A stretch of DNA of 64,000 nt from Salinicola halophilus (GCF_003206155.1 NZ_PZJV01000005.1:46570-110569); one strand, 5' to 3'. Shown: positions 1 through 7,982, counted from the stretch's first letter. Numbers and translations: made by a program. Notes: a model not told the origin generated them from the sequence alone.

Positions 1-411
1 CACCTGAAACGCGATCTGTGGCTCAGCGGGCGCGAGTGGCGCGGCCTGGGTCGCGACCTGCGCGACCACCTGCGCTTTCGCTTTCACGCCCGCTCGGGCT
101 ACAACGGTCTGCAGAAGCTGAGCTATCTGGGCGTGCTGCTGGTGGCGCTGCCGCTGATGGTCGTCACCGGGCTCTGTATGTCGCCGACCTTCAACGCCGC
201 CGCGCCGTGGCTGCTCGATCTCTTCGGCGGTCGCCAGAGCGCGCGCTCGATCCACTTTCTCGTCGCCACCGCCCTGGTGCTCTTCTTCGTGGTGCATATC
301 GCCATGGTGCTGCTGAGCGGCCCGTGGCGTCAGGTTCGCGACATGATCACCGGCGGCCGGCGCGAGACGTCGGCCCCCGCTCAGCGGAGGCCCGACGATG
401 AAAGGGCGTAG
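1..411 (+). CDS. cytochrome b561-type membrane protein, 3' part
   Basis: The reading frame is open from the first base, so the gene is cut by the window edge and only the last 136 residues are present. At least two hydrophobic helices are visible (about residues 41-58 and 83-103). His100 in FVVHI is a candidate heme ligand, and the ending GPWRQVRDMITGG is typical of dihaem b561 / Ni-Fe-hydrogenase-type cytochrome b subunits. Such proteins sit in the inner membrane and move electrons between quinone and a periplasmic redox partner. Its stop lies inside the start of the molybdopterin gene (14-nt overlap), so the two are probably co-translated and form one electron-transfer pair. The N-terminal heme ligands cannot be checked here. 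Confidence 0.8.
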   Translation, partial: HLKRDLWLSGREWRGLGRDLRDHLRFRFHARSGYNGLQKLSYLGVLLVALPLMVVTGLCMSPTFNAAAPWLLDLFGGRQSARSIHFLVATALVLFFVVHIAMVLLSGPWRQVRDMITGGRRETSAPAQRRPDDERA

Positions 412-1183
412 CGACGACAGCGTGGCGTATCCGACGCGGCGACGTTTTCTCAAGCGCGCGGCCCTCGGCGCGGCGACGCTGGGGCTCACCGGCTGTGACC
501 GACTCTCCCAGAACGAGAGCGTCGTCGACACGCTGGACCTGGCCGAAAAGCTCAACCTGCGGGTGCAGCGGTTTCTGGCCGGCGCGCGCGGGCTGGCGCC
601 GGAGTACCCGGCGTCGATGATCGACGCCACCTTTAGGCCCAACGGCTCTACCGATCCGCAGGCGTCGCGCTATCGCGAGCTGGCCGCGAACGACTTCGTC
701 GACTGGCGACTCACCGTCGATGGGCTGGTGGAGACGCCGCTGTCGCTGTCGCTCGCCGAGCTTCGCGCGCTGCCGGCGAGAACCCAGATCACGCGTCACG
801 ACTGCGTCGAGGGCTGGAGCGCCATCGGCCAGTGGCGCGGGCCGGTGCTCGCCGATCTGCTCGACCGCGCCGGCGTGCGCGACGAGGCCCGCTACGTGGT
901 CTTTCACTGCATGGATCAACTCGGCGGCGAGGATTTCTACTACGAAAGCCTGGATCTCGTCGAGGCGCGTCACCCGCAGACGATTCTCGCCTACTCGCTC
1001 AACGACGAGACGCTGCCCATCGCCAACGGCGCGCCGCTGCGCCTGCGCGCCGAGCGTCAGCTCGGTTACAAGATGGCCAAGTACCTCTCGGGCATCACAC
1101 TGGTCACCGACTTCGATGACATTGGCGGCGGCAAGGGCGGATACTGGGAGGATCGGGGCTATACCTGGTACGCGGGCATCTGA
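398..1183 (+). CDS. molybdopterin-dependent oxidoreductase, sulfite-oxidase family, Tat-exported
   Basis: 261 residues. The N-terminus has a twin-arginine signal (TRRRFLKRA, residues 13-21) followed by a hydrophobic stretch ending LTGC. That could be a lipobox with Cys33, implying a Tat-exported, possibly lipidated, periplasmic enzyme. The core belongs to the sulfite oxidase / YedY molybdopterin fold: HDCVEGW carries Cys136, the expected molybdenum thiolate ligand, and RQLGYKMAKYLSGI is the usual C-terminal family segment. A GCGGAGG ribosome-binding site lies 7 nt before the ATG. It overlaps the cytochrome b561 gene, which is its likely electron partner. The substrate is not known; sulfite, sulfoxides or another oxo-compound would fit. 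Confidence 0.88.
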   Translation: MKGRSDDSVAYPTRRRFLKRAALGAATLGLTGCDRLSQNESVVDTLDLAEKLNLRVQRFLAGARGLAPEYPASMIDATFRPNGSTDPQASRYRELAANDFVDWRLTVDGLVETPLSLSLAELRALPARTQITRHDCVEGWSAIGQWRGPVLADLLDRAGVRDEARYVVFHCMDQLGGEDFYYESLDLVEARHPQTILAYSLNDETLPIANGAPLRLRAERQLGYKMAKYLSGITLVTDFDDIGGGKGGYWEDRGYTWYAGI

Positions 1184-1291
1184 CCGACCGTTCGGCGGGC
1201 GCTCGATCGGTCGTTGCGATAGACTCCTCTCCTCCGCACCCAGCTCGATTTTCCATTGAATGTCGGGCTTTACGTTAACAGGAGACCTGTC

Positions 1292-1972
1292 ATGTCACGC
1301 TCGTTCCGCCTCTCTCGCCCCCTTCGGTGCAGCGCACTTTTCCTCGTCGTCAGCTGCCTCGCCGCAGGAATCGCTCAGGCGAGAGCCAGCGACACCTCCA
1401 AGGGCCTGCGAGGCACCATTACCGAGGTGACCGATAGCGGCATGCAAGTCGAATCTCTTACCGACGGGCGTACCCGCCGCGTCATTTTCAATGACGACAC
1501 CCTCTTTTTTGGCGCTTCCGAGGCCAGCCTGGATGCGATCGAAGACGGCGCCTACGTCAATACCGTCGCCCATAGCGCCAAGGATGACGAGCCCCAGACC
1601 GCCTCCGCAATGATCGTGTTTTCCGACGCGATCACCGAGAAGCCCTTTGGCTATTACGTCTGGGAGACCCCGCGCAGCGCGATGAGCGAGAGCGATGCCG
1701 GTGCTGACGGCGACACGCAGTGGACCATGACCAGCGGTACGGCCCTTCATCCGACTCGCGACGGCGGGACGCTGACCGTGACCGTCGACTATCAGGACGG
1801 CAGCAATAAGCTTCGCGTGCCCGATGACGTCACGACGGTCGAGATGAGCCCGGCCACACGCGCCGCGCTGAAACCTGGGGCCGCGGTCTTCGTCGGCGGC
1901 GACCTCCGTGAAGAGCCGATGACCGCCATGGGCACGTTCGTCAGCCTGGATGGCACCCCGCCGCCGATGTGA
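1292..1972 (+). CDS. secreted DUF5666-like protein, paralogue 1
   Basis: 226 residues. The start is the ATG after AGGAGA (1280-1285). The N-terminus is a Sec signal peptide (RCSALFLVVSCLAAGIAQARA), so the protein is probably periplasmic. Two beta-rich modules resemble the OB-like DUF5666 family: LRGTITEV...DGRTRRVIFNDDT near residues 40-75, and TLTVTVDYQDGSNKLRVPDD near 165-185. It ends in the family signature LDGTPPPM. It is a clear relative of the next gene and shares even the leader around the ribosome-binding site (ACGTTaACAGGAG), which indicates tandem duplication. The central region is short and the TMTNGT motif is degraded to TMTSGT. The function is unknown; related proteins often lie near cytochrome b561 genes (from memory). 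Confidence 0.75.
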   Translation: MSRSFRLSRPLRCSALFLVVSCLAAGIAQARASDTSKGLRGTITEVTDSGMQVESLTDGRTRRVIFNDDTLFFGASEASLDAIEDGAYVNTVAHSAKDDEPQTASAMIVFSDAITEKPFGYYVWETPRSAMSESDAGADGDTQWTMTSGTALHPTRDGGTLTVTVDYQDGSNKLRVPDDVTTVEMSPATRAALKPGAAVFVGGDLREEPMTAMGTFVSLDGTPPPM

Positions 1973-2160
1973 CGACGAGCCGTTTGGAACCGCGCCAATA
2001 CGTAGGCGGTCGATGGAGTCACGGCGAGGACAGTCAGATGAGTCCGATCTCGACCTTGGTCTCCCGGACGCTGGCTTGACTTCTCGCTGTGATGAACTGG
2101 ACTCAGAGAGCTGCCCGATCTCTCAGTAGACTTCGGGGCTCACGTTCACAGGAGTTCACC

Positions 2161-2952
2161 ATGCCACGATTCATGCCTCTGTCCCGCCAATTCCAGCGTA
2201 CGGCTCTGGCGCTGGCCATCGGCTGCCTCACCGCCGGCATCGCCCAGGCACAGACCGACGACACGCCGCAGAATCTGCGCGGCACGATCACTGACGTCAG
2301 CGACGGCGGCTTCAGCGTCGAGTCCACCACCGACGGCAGTACCCACCGCGTCAGCTACGACGACGACACGCGTCTTGCCGGCGTCTCCGAGAGCAGCCTC
2401 GACGAGATCGAAGAGGGCACTTTCATCGGCACCGCCAACCGCCCCGGCGAGAACGGCGAAGCCTCGACCGCGCTGGAGATGGTGATCTTCCCCGACTCCA
2501 TGCGCGGTACCGGCGAAGGCGACTACCCCTGGGATACGCCGCGTGGCGCGACGATCAACGAAGATAGCGGCAGCGATGACGCCGGCGGCGAAAAGCTCGG
2601 CGGTAGCGGCTCGGGCTCGACCATGACCAACGGCACCGTGACCTCGACCGGCGGCGATAGCGATACGAGCAGTGAGAAGCTCGGCGGCAGCAGCAGCGGA
2701 TCGACCATGACCAACGGCACCGTCGACAGCGCCGAGAGCGAAGGCGACATGATGACGCTAACGGTGGACTACGGCGACGGCAGCAAGGAGATCCAGGTGC
2801 CGAGCGACGTGCCCACGGTCAAGGTGAGCCAGGCCACGGCAGACGATCTGGAAACCGGGGCGGCGGTCTTCGTCGCCGGCGACATGGCGCAGGACCCGAT
2901 CCCCGCCAAGGTCGTCATCGTCGGTCTCGACGGCACCGTTCCGCCGATGTAA
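2161..2952 (+). CDS. secreted DUF5666-like protein, paralogue 2, with internal repeat
   Basis: 263 residues from the ATG after AGGAG (2150-2154). A Sec signal peptide (TALALAIGCLTAGIAQAQ) is followed by an OB-like first module (LRGTITDVSDGGFSVES) and the family segment FPDSMRGTGEGDYPWD. A low-complexity linker then carries two copies of EKLGGS-x4-STMTNGTV. The second module (MTLTVDYGDGSKEIQVPSD) and the ending LDGTVPPM match family members I know as DUF5666 or misnamed 'metal ABC permease' proteins. In those, GSTMTNATV occurs once, so here the motif has been duplicated. The upstream paralogue lacks this expansion. Probably periplasmic; biochemical role unknown. Confidence 0.78.
   Translation: MPRFMPLSRQFQRTALALAIGCLTAGIAQAQTDDTPQNLRGTITDVSDGGFSVESTTDGSTHRVSYDDDTRLAGVSESSLDEIEEGTFIGTANRPGENGEASTALEMVIFPDSMRGTGEGDYPWDTPRGATINEDSGSDDAGGEKLGGSGSGSTMTNGTVTSTGGDSDTSSEKLGGSSSGSTMTNGTVDSAESEGDMMTLTVDYGDGSKEIQVPSDVPTVKVSQATADDLETGAAVFVAGDMAQDPIPAKVVIVGLDGTVPPM
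2590..2724 (+). repeat. two 51-bp coding repeats, 84-nt period
   Basis: Copies at 2590-2640 and 2674-2724 each encode 17 residues, EKLGGSxSGSTMTNGTV. Most differences between the copies are synonymous or swap Gly and Ser. The 33 bp between them encode Ser/Asp/Thr-rich linker. Confidence 0.9.
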
Positions 2953-2994
2953 CGACGTTTGCCGGCCGCCACGGCCGGCGCTCGACGGAAGCTC

Positions 2995-3021
2995 GACGCC
3001 GCCGGCATTCCCGGCGGCGTC
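2995..3021. terminator. strong GC hairpin at convergent gene ends
   Basis: A perfect 11-bp stem, GACGCCGCCGG / CCGGCGGCGTC, encloses a 5-nt loop. It lies just after the DUF5666-like gene and touches the stop codon of the minus-strand membrane protein gene. There is no clear T-run on either side, so it may act with Rho or simply protect 3' ends. Confidence 0.5.
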
Positions 3022-3235
3022 ATTCGTCGTAACGGTTGCGCAGGCGGCGATTCTGCCGATAACGGCGCAGTAGCGCGATCGTGGCGGCCGCGACCAGCAT
3101 CAGCGCCAACGTCACGCCCTGCCAGGGACGCGCGGCGTCACCCAGCCAGGTCTCCAGTCCGATGATGCCAATGAACCCGACTGCCTGACTGGCTATCGCC
3201 GCCCGTCGTAGCGGATCGCTATGTGCTTTCGCCAT
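3020..3235 (-). CDS. small two-helix membrane protein
   Basis: 71 residues with two predicted membrane helices (about residues 13-31 and 38-57), a basic linker, and the highly charged tail RRYRQNRRLRNRYDE. GAGGGGC precedes the ATG. It is transcribed divergently from rapA, and a weak TTCGAA-N18-TACACT promoter can be read in the shared spacer. I do not recognise the family. Length, topology and a plausible ribosome-binding site support a real gene, but nothing indicates a function. Confidence 0.6.
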   Translation of the reverse strand: MAKAHSDPLRRAAIASQAVGFIGIIGLETWLGDAARPWQGVTLALMLVAAATIALLRRYRQNRRLRNRYDE

Positions 3236-3309
3236 GCCCCTCGCCCTCTCCCGATCGAGCGGGCAGTGTAGCGTCGAACGCCTACGCCTTCGAACCGAGG
3301 CGACGGCGC

Positions 3310-3338
3310 TTAAGGCAAACTTCGCTTTACGCTAGAAT
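3310..3338 (+). promoter_or_regulatory. candidate rapA promoter
   Basis: TTAAGG (3310-3315), a 17-nt spacer and TAGAAT (3333-3338) lie about 45 nt before the rapA start. The -10 is good and the -35 is weak. Confidence 0.45.
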
Positions 3339-3382
3339 GCCCCGCCCAAGCGTCCCCGCAGCGACAACATCACCGAGGCACC

Positions 3383-6319
3383 ATGAGCGACTATTTCCCC
3401 GGCCAGCGCTGGATCAGCGACGGCGAGACCGAGCTGGGACTAGGCACCATTCTCAGCGCCGACGCCCGCAGCGTGACCGTGCTCTTCACCGCCAGCCAGG
3501 AGACTCGTATCTACAGCGTGCGCGATGCGCCGCTGACCCGCGTGGTCTTCGCCGAGGGTGATCGCATCCTCTCCGCCGACGGCGTCGAACTCACGGTGGA
3601 GTCCACCGAGATCCAGGCGGGCTGCGTGATCTATCGCGGGCGGCGCGACGACGGCGAGACGACCTCGCTGAGCGAAGCCAAGCTCTCCGACAGCATGCGC
3701 TTTCACCAGGCGCAGGATCGGCTGCTCACCGGTCAGGTGGATCGCAACGACTGGTTCGAGCTGCGTTACCGCTCGCTGCACCATCATCAGCGCACCGCCA
3801 GAAGCCCGGCGCTCGGTCTCGCCGGGCCGCGCATCGACCTGCTGCCCCACCAGCTCTATATCGCCGACGAGGTGTCGCGGCGCCACGCCCCGCGGGTGCT
3901 GCTCGCCGACGAGGTCGGCCTCGGCAAGACCATCGAAGCGGGCCTGATCCTGCACCGACTGCTGCTCACCGGTCGCGCCAGCCGGGCGCTGATCCTGGTC
4001 CCCGCGAGTCTCACTCACCAATGGCTGATCGAGCTGCTGCGGCGCTTCTCACTGTCGGTGACGCTGCTCGACGAGACCCAGAGCGAGGCATGGGGCGACG
4101 ACAATCCGTTCGACAGCGGCCAGTGCATTCTCGCAAGCCAGGAGTGGCTGTTCGCCAATCCGCGCCGTCAGAGCCAGGCCGAAGCCTGCCAGTGGGATCT
4201 GATGATCGTCGACGAAGCGCACCATCTCGACTGGTCCCCCGAGGGCGAAGGGCCCGGCTATGCCTGTGTCGAGCGGCTATCGCGGCTCGCCAAGGGCTTG
4301 CTGCTGCTCACCGCCACGCCGGAGCAGATGGGGCTGGAGAGCCATTTCGCCCGCCTGCGCCTGCTCGACCCCGACCGCTATCAGGATCTCGAACGCTTTC
4401 GCGAAGAGGAGGCGGGCTACACCGCCGTCGCCGAGGCGGTGGACGCACTGGAGAGGCTGCCGGGCGCCGAAGACGCAGGCGCCAGGGTCGCCGCGGTAAT
4501 CGACGACGGCGACTCCCGCGCCCTGCTCGAGACGCTGGTGGATGCCGAGAGTGACGAGGCGCAGCGCGAAAGCGCTCGACGTCAGCTGCGCGACCAGCTG
4601 CTGGATCGCCACGGCACCGGCCGCGTGATGTTCCGCAACAGCCGTCGCCACGTCGGCGGTTTTCCCGAGCGCCACCTGCACGCTTCGACGCTCGCGCCGC
4701 CAGAGGCGTATGAGGAGCAGTTCGCCTCGCTGGCGCTGGAGGACGAAGCACTGCTCGGCGTGCTCGCCACGCAAGGCTTGAACAGCCGCGAGGCACGTCT
4801 CTACCCGGAGGCGGCCTACCGCGCGAGCGTCGACGCTGACCGGCAGCGGGAGACGCCCTGGTGGCGCATCGACTCGCGGGTCGACTGGTTGATCGAACAG
4901 CTCGAGACGCGCACCGGCGACAAGCTATTGGTGATCGCTCACTTTCGCCAGACGGCGCTGGATTTGGCCGAGGCGCTGCGGGTTCGCGCCGGCATTCATG
5001 CCCCGGTATTTCACGAGGGGATGAACCTGGTCGAGCGCGACCGCGCCGCCGCCGCCTTCGCCGACGACGAGGGCGGCACCCAGCTGCTGATCTGCTCGGA
5101 GATCGGCTCCGAGGGGCGCAATTTCCAGTTCTGTCATCATCTGGTGATGTTCGATCTGCCCTGGCACCCGGATCTGCTCGAGCAGCGCATCGGGCGTCTG
5201 GACCGAATCGGTCAGCTCCATCCCATCGACATTCACGTGCCGGTGATCGAGGAGAGTCCGACGGCGGCGCTGCTGCGCTGGTACCGCGACGGTCTGGACG
5301 CCTTCGACGCGCCGCACGCGGCCGGCGGCGACGTGCTGGCGGCGTTCGGCGACGCGCTGCTGGAGAGCCTCGACGACGCCGCCGGCCTCGACGACCTGAT
5401 CGATGAGACCCGCACTTTCAACGACGCTCGACTCGCCGAGCGCGACGCCGGTCGCAACCGGCTGCTGGAGTGGAACGCCTGTCGCCACGAGCGCGCCGAC
5501 GCCGTCGTCCGGGAGGTGGTCGAACAGGACAACGATCCCGCCCTGCCCCGCTACGTGGATCAGGCGCTGGATATCTTCGGCGTCGAGAGCCGCGAACTCG
5601 GCAACGGTCTGACGCATCTCGCGCCGGGCTCGCACATGCTCGACAGCCTCCCGGGCCTCAATCAGGGCGACGAGGGCTTCACTGCCACCTACTCGCGGGC
5701 GCGGGCGCTGGCAAGGGACGACGTGCAGCGCCTGTCGTGGGAGCACCCGCTGGTGTCGGCGATCCTCGAACGCGTGCTGGAGTCGAGCCTCGGCAACACG
5801 GCGCTGGCCCTGCTCAAGCATCCGAGCATTCCCGGCGGACGGCTGATGGTGGAGCTGGTCTACAGAACCCACTGCCCGGCGCCCAAGGCGCTGCAGCTGT
5901 CGCGCTTTCTGCCGGACACCGGCATTCGGGTGCTGCTCGACGAGAGCGGCGCCAATCTCTCCGACAAGGTCGGGTTCAGCGGGCTGTCGCGCAACCTGCA
6001 GCGGGTGAAAAAGGGCGTGGCTCGGGAGCTGCTGAAATCGCGTCACGACCAGCTGAGAGGACTGCTTCGCAGCGGCGAGCAGGAGGCGATGCGTGAACTG
6101 CCGACGCTGGTCGAGCAGGCCCAGCAGCGCATGCGTGACACGCTCGACGTGGAGCTTGCGCGGCTGGAAGCGCTGTCGCGGCACAACGACGTGGTGCGAG
6201 AGGACGAGCTCACCGCGCTGCGTGAAGAGCGCCAGGCGCTCGACAACGTCATCGAGAGCGCGTCACTGCGTCTGGACGCGGTCCGCGTGATCGTGACGGT
6301 GGACAACGAACAGCGCTAG
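3383..6319 (+). CDS. rapA: RNA polymerase-associated ATPase RapA (SWI2/SNF2 family)
   Basis: 978 residues (Escherichia coli RapA has 968). RapA binds core RNA polymerase and uses ATP hydrolysis to recycle polymerase stalled in post-termination complexes. In order the sequence shows the N-terminal Tudor-like region (GQRWISDGETELGLGTI), then Walker A ADEVGLGKT with Lys182, the DEAH box (277-280), LLTATPEQMG, the second RecA lobe near 490-640 with CSEIGSEGRNFQFC and QRIGRLDRIGQ, and the RapA-specific C-terminal region. Motif positions match the E. coli protein almost exactly. It stands alone as a single transcription unit, convergent with the epimerase gene. Confidence 0.97.
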   Translation: MSDYFPGQRWISDGETELGLGTILSADARSVTVLFTASQETRIYSVRDAPLTRVVFAEGDRILSADGVELTVESTEIQAGCVIYRGRRDDGETTSLSEAKLSDSMRFHQAQDRLLTGQVDRNDWFELRYRSLHHHQRTARSPALGLAGPRIDLLPHQLYIADEVSRRHAPRVLLADEVGLGKTIEAGLILHRLLLTGRASRALILVPASLTHQWLIELLRRFSLSVTLLDETQSEAWGDDNPFDSGQCILASQEWLFANPRRQSQAEACQWDLMIVDEAHHLDWSPEGEGPGYACVERLSRLAKGLLLLTATPEQMGLESHFARLRLLDPDRYQDLERFREEEAGYTAVAEAVDALERLPGAEDAGARVAAVIDDGDSRALLETLVDAESDEAQRESARRQLRDQLLDRHGTGRVMFRNSRRHVGGFPERHLHASTLAPPEAYEEQFASLALEDEALLGVLATQGLNSREARLYPEAAYRASVDADRQRETPWWRIDSRVDWLIEQLETRTGDKLLVIAHFRQTALDLAEALRVRAGIHAPVFHEGMNLVERDRAAAAFADDEGGTQLLICSEIGSEGRNFQFCHHLVMFDLPWHPDLLEQRIGRLDRIGQLHPIDIHVPVIEESPTAALLRWYRDGLDAFDAPHAAGGDVLAAFGDALLESLDDAAGLDDLIDETRTFNDARLAERDAGRNRLLEWNACRHERADAVVREVVEQDNDPALPRYVDQALDIFGVESRELGNGLTHLAPGSHMLDSLPGLNQGDEGFTATYSRARALARDDVQRLSWEHPLVSAILERVLESSLGNTALALLKHPSIPGGRLMVELVYRTHCPAPKALQLSRFLPDTGIRVLLDESGANLSDKVGFSGLSRNLQRVKKGVARELLKSRHDQLRGLLRSGEQEAMRELPTLVEQAQQRMRDTLDVELARLEALSRHNDVVREDELTALREERQALDNVIESASLRLDAVRVIVTVDNEQR

Positions 6320-6335
6320 CGTGGTCGCACCACGC
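6319..6335. terminator. short hairpin between convergent rapA and epimerase genes
   Basis: GCGTGGT-cgc-ACCACGC forms a perfect 7-bp stem overlapping the rapA stop codon. It lacks a T-run and is a weak candidate. Confidence 0.35.
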
Positions 6336-6344
6336 CACTTGCCG

Positions 6345-7250
6345 TCACTTGTCGAAAATCGCCGCGAGCGCATCGTCCAGGGTGGGGTAGCGGAAGTCGA
6401 AACCGGCATCTTCCAGGCGCTTGGGGCGCATGCAGGCGCCGGTCAGCAGCAGCCGTGACATCTCCCCCAGCGCGGCCTTGAGCAGCGGTGCCGGCACGAA
6501 GAATGGCGTCGGCCGATGCAGGTGACGCCCCAGGGCGCGAGTGAACCCGGCATTGGTCACGGGATTGGGGGCGCCTGCGTTGAAGGCGCCTTCAAGATCG
6601 TCACGGGTGAGGAGAAACTCGATGATGCGGACGAGGTCCTCGCGGTGGATCCACGGCATGTACTGGCGGCCGTTACCGATCTTGCCGCCCACGCCCAGCT
6701 TGAAGGCGGGCGTCATCTTGGCAAGGGTGCCGCCGCCTTCGTCGAGGACCAGTCCAATCCGCAGGCAGGCGACACGGGTACCGAACGCTTCGGCCTTGTG
6801 CGCCTCGTGCTCCCACATGTCACAGAGCCGGTGCGCGAACTCGTCGTGAGGCGGCGTCTGCTCGGTGACCTCGCGGTCGCCCTGATCGCCGTAGTACCCC
6901 ATCGCCGAACCGGAGACGAGCACGCCGGGGGCTTCCCCGGTCGCGGCCAGTTGCTCGCAGAGCGAGACGACGTCTCGGGTGGCATGGCGACGCGACTCGA
7001 TCAGCCGCGCCTTCTGGGAGTCGCTCCAGCGCCGATCCGCAATCGGTTCGCCGGCGAGGTTGACGATCGCGTCGGGCTTTTCATCGACGAAGGCGGCGGC
7101 ACTTTCGCGAACGCTGACGCTACTGCCCAGTCTCTTGCCGGCGCTGGCGGGATCGCGGGATACCACCATGACTTGGTGACCGTCGGCGAGGGCGCGTTCG
7201 ACCAGTCGACTGCCGACGAAGCCGGTTCCCCCCGTGATGAGTAAGCGCAT
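6345..7250 (-). CDS. TIGR01777-family NAD-dependent epimerase (YfcH-like)
   Basis: 301 residues of an extended short-chain dehydrogenase. The N-terminal nucleotide-binding motif is ITGGTGFVGSRL. VNLAGEPI, SGSAMGYYGDQG and the family-specific segment AHRLCDMWEHEA follow, with RIGLVLDEGGG and the C-terminal DUF1731-like part ending FRYPTLDDAL. The family includes E. coli YfcH; its substrate is not established. GAGGG precedes the ATG. The gene points away from the litR-type regulator and photolyase, and a palindrome of the type bound by LitR/CarH regulators sits in its own promoter, so it is probably part of a light- or damage-responsive set. Confidence 0.9.
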   Translation of the reverse strand: MRLLITGGTGFVGSRLVERALADGHQVMVVSRDPASAGKRLGSSVSVRESAAAFVDEKPDAIVNLAGEPIADRRWSDSQKARLIESRRHATRDVVSLCEQLAATGEAPGVLVSGSAMGYYGDQGDREVTEQTPPHDEFAHRLCDMWEHEAHKAEAFGTRVACLRIGLVLDEGGGTLAKMTPAFKLGVGGKIGNGRQYMPWIHREDLVRIIEFLLTRDDLEGAFNAGAPNPVTNAGFTRALGRHLHRPTPFFVPAPLLKAALGEMSRLLLTGACMRPKRLEDAGFDFRYPTLDDALAAIFDK

Positions 7251-7264
7251 GATTCATACCCTCG

Positions 7265-7294
7265 GTTATACGCACATTGTACAATGTGAAACAA
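7265..7294 (-). promoter_or_regulatory. epimerase promoter with operator in its spacer
   Basis: Read on the minus strand: TTGTTT (7289-7294), an 18-nt spacer, TATAAC (7265-7270). The spacer contains the perfect palindrome CACATTGTACAATGTG. The promoter lies 15 nt upstream of the epimerase start codon. Confidence 0.65.
7273..7288. promoter_or_regulatory. perfect 16-bp palindrome CACATTGTACAATGTG (candidate LitR/MerR operator)
   Basis: The two 8-bp arms are exact reverse complements with TGTACA at the centre. The position inside the promoter spacer is where MerR-family proteins usually bind. TGTACA is the half-site core I recall for LitR/CarH-type light regulators. Confidence 0.7.
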
Positions 7295-7701
7295 CATAGC
7301 AGGTGCGGCTGATAGCGTCGTGGAACGGCGACATACGCTGGCGGTTTCGAGGCGTCAGTCGCGCGCATCCTGAAGCTGAGAACGCCATGTCCCACCTTGT
7401 CGGGAAGCTGTTCGCCGTGGCGTCGGCGATCTCGCCCCAAGTCACGTCTCGCCGCGACGCGATGCCGAAAGATCGGCACGGCCGGCTTCGATGAAAGGCG
7501 GTGCGCTCGACCGGCAACCGCATCGACGAGCTACCGACCCACGTCATCGATTACCGCGGGATCGAGCCTCGCGACGTCAGGCTGTAGCTGCGGAATTCGG
7601 GCGGCCAGCCCCGCTGCCGTCCATGCGCCGTTGGCGGCACCGTGGCCCGAATCGGCAGTCGATCATCGGCAGGCATCGGGGAATGGCACGCCGAATCAAA
7701 C

Positions 7702-7718
7702 CTCGTATTACATACGAG
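7702..7718. promoter_or_regulatory. inverted repeat CTCGTAT-TAC-ATACGAG
   Basis: A perfect 7-bp inverted repeat with a 3-nt centre. It abuts the TGTACA operator and shares base 7718 with it. It may bind a second regulator or extend the first site. Confidence 0.5.
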
Positions 7719-7745
7719 TTGTACAGATATATTGAAATGTACAAC
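7718..7745. promoter_or_regulatory. LitR/CarH-type operator GTTGTACA-N12-TGTACAAC
   Basis: Perfect 8-bp arms are separated by exactly 12 nt. This fits the T(G/A)TACA-N12-TGTA(C/T)A pattern that I recall for the Pseudomonas class III LitR (PplR) regulators. TATATT, a possible -10 for rightward transcription, lies inside the 12-nt spacer at 7728-7733. The site is about 240 nt upstream of the regulator start, so either the leader is long or a second promoter exists. Confidence 0.75.
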
Positions 7746-7982
7746 CTTATCGGCCATCCTTGCGGTATGGAAAGTCGACACCGGCAATCGAGGCCGACAC
7801 CTATCATGCCCGCGATCTCGCCTCGATCGAAAAGTGACGGCCGTTCAATTGCAGGGCAGAATCGATATTTTGACTCAATATTTCGCCCTCATGACCGTTA
7901 TCCGGATGAAGACACTGTTCCACTCCTTTAAACCACCGATTCCACGAGTCGGCGCACGCATAGACCTCGCAGGAGGACTTGC

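Larger units (their letters stand above)
7251..7982. other. 732-bp regulatory spacer, no supported gene
   Basis: The divergent spacer between the epimerase and MerR-regulator genes holds the palindromes and promoter annotated separately. The part 7690-7960 is clearly A+T-richer than the surrounding genes. Open frames in 7290-7690 have no ribosome-binding site, no family resemblance and conflicting strands; this stretch may be decayed coding sequence. A further inverted repeat, ATATT-N7-AATAT, lies at 7865-7881. Confidence 0.6.
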
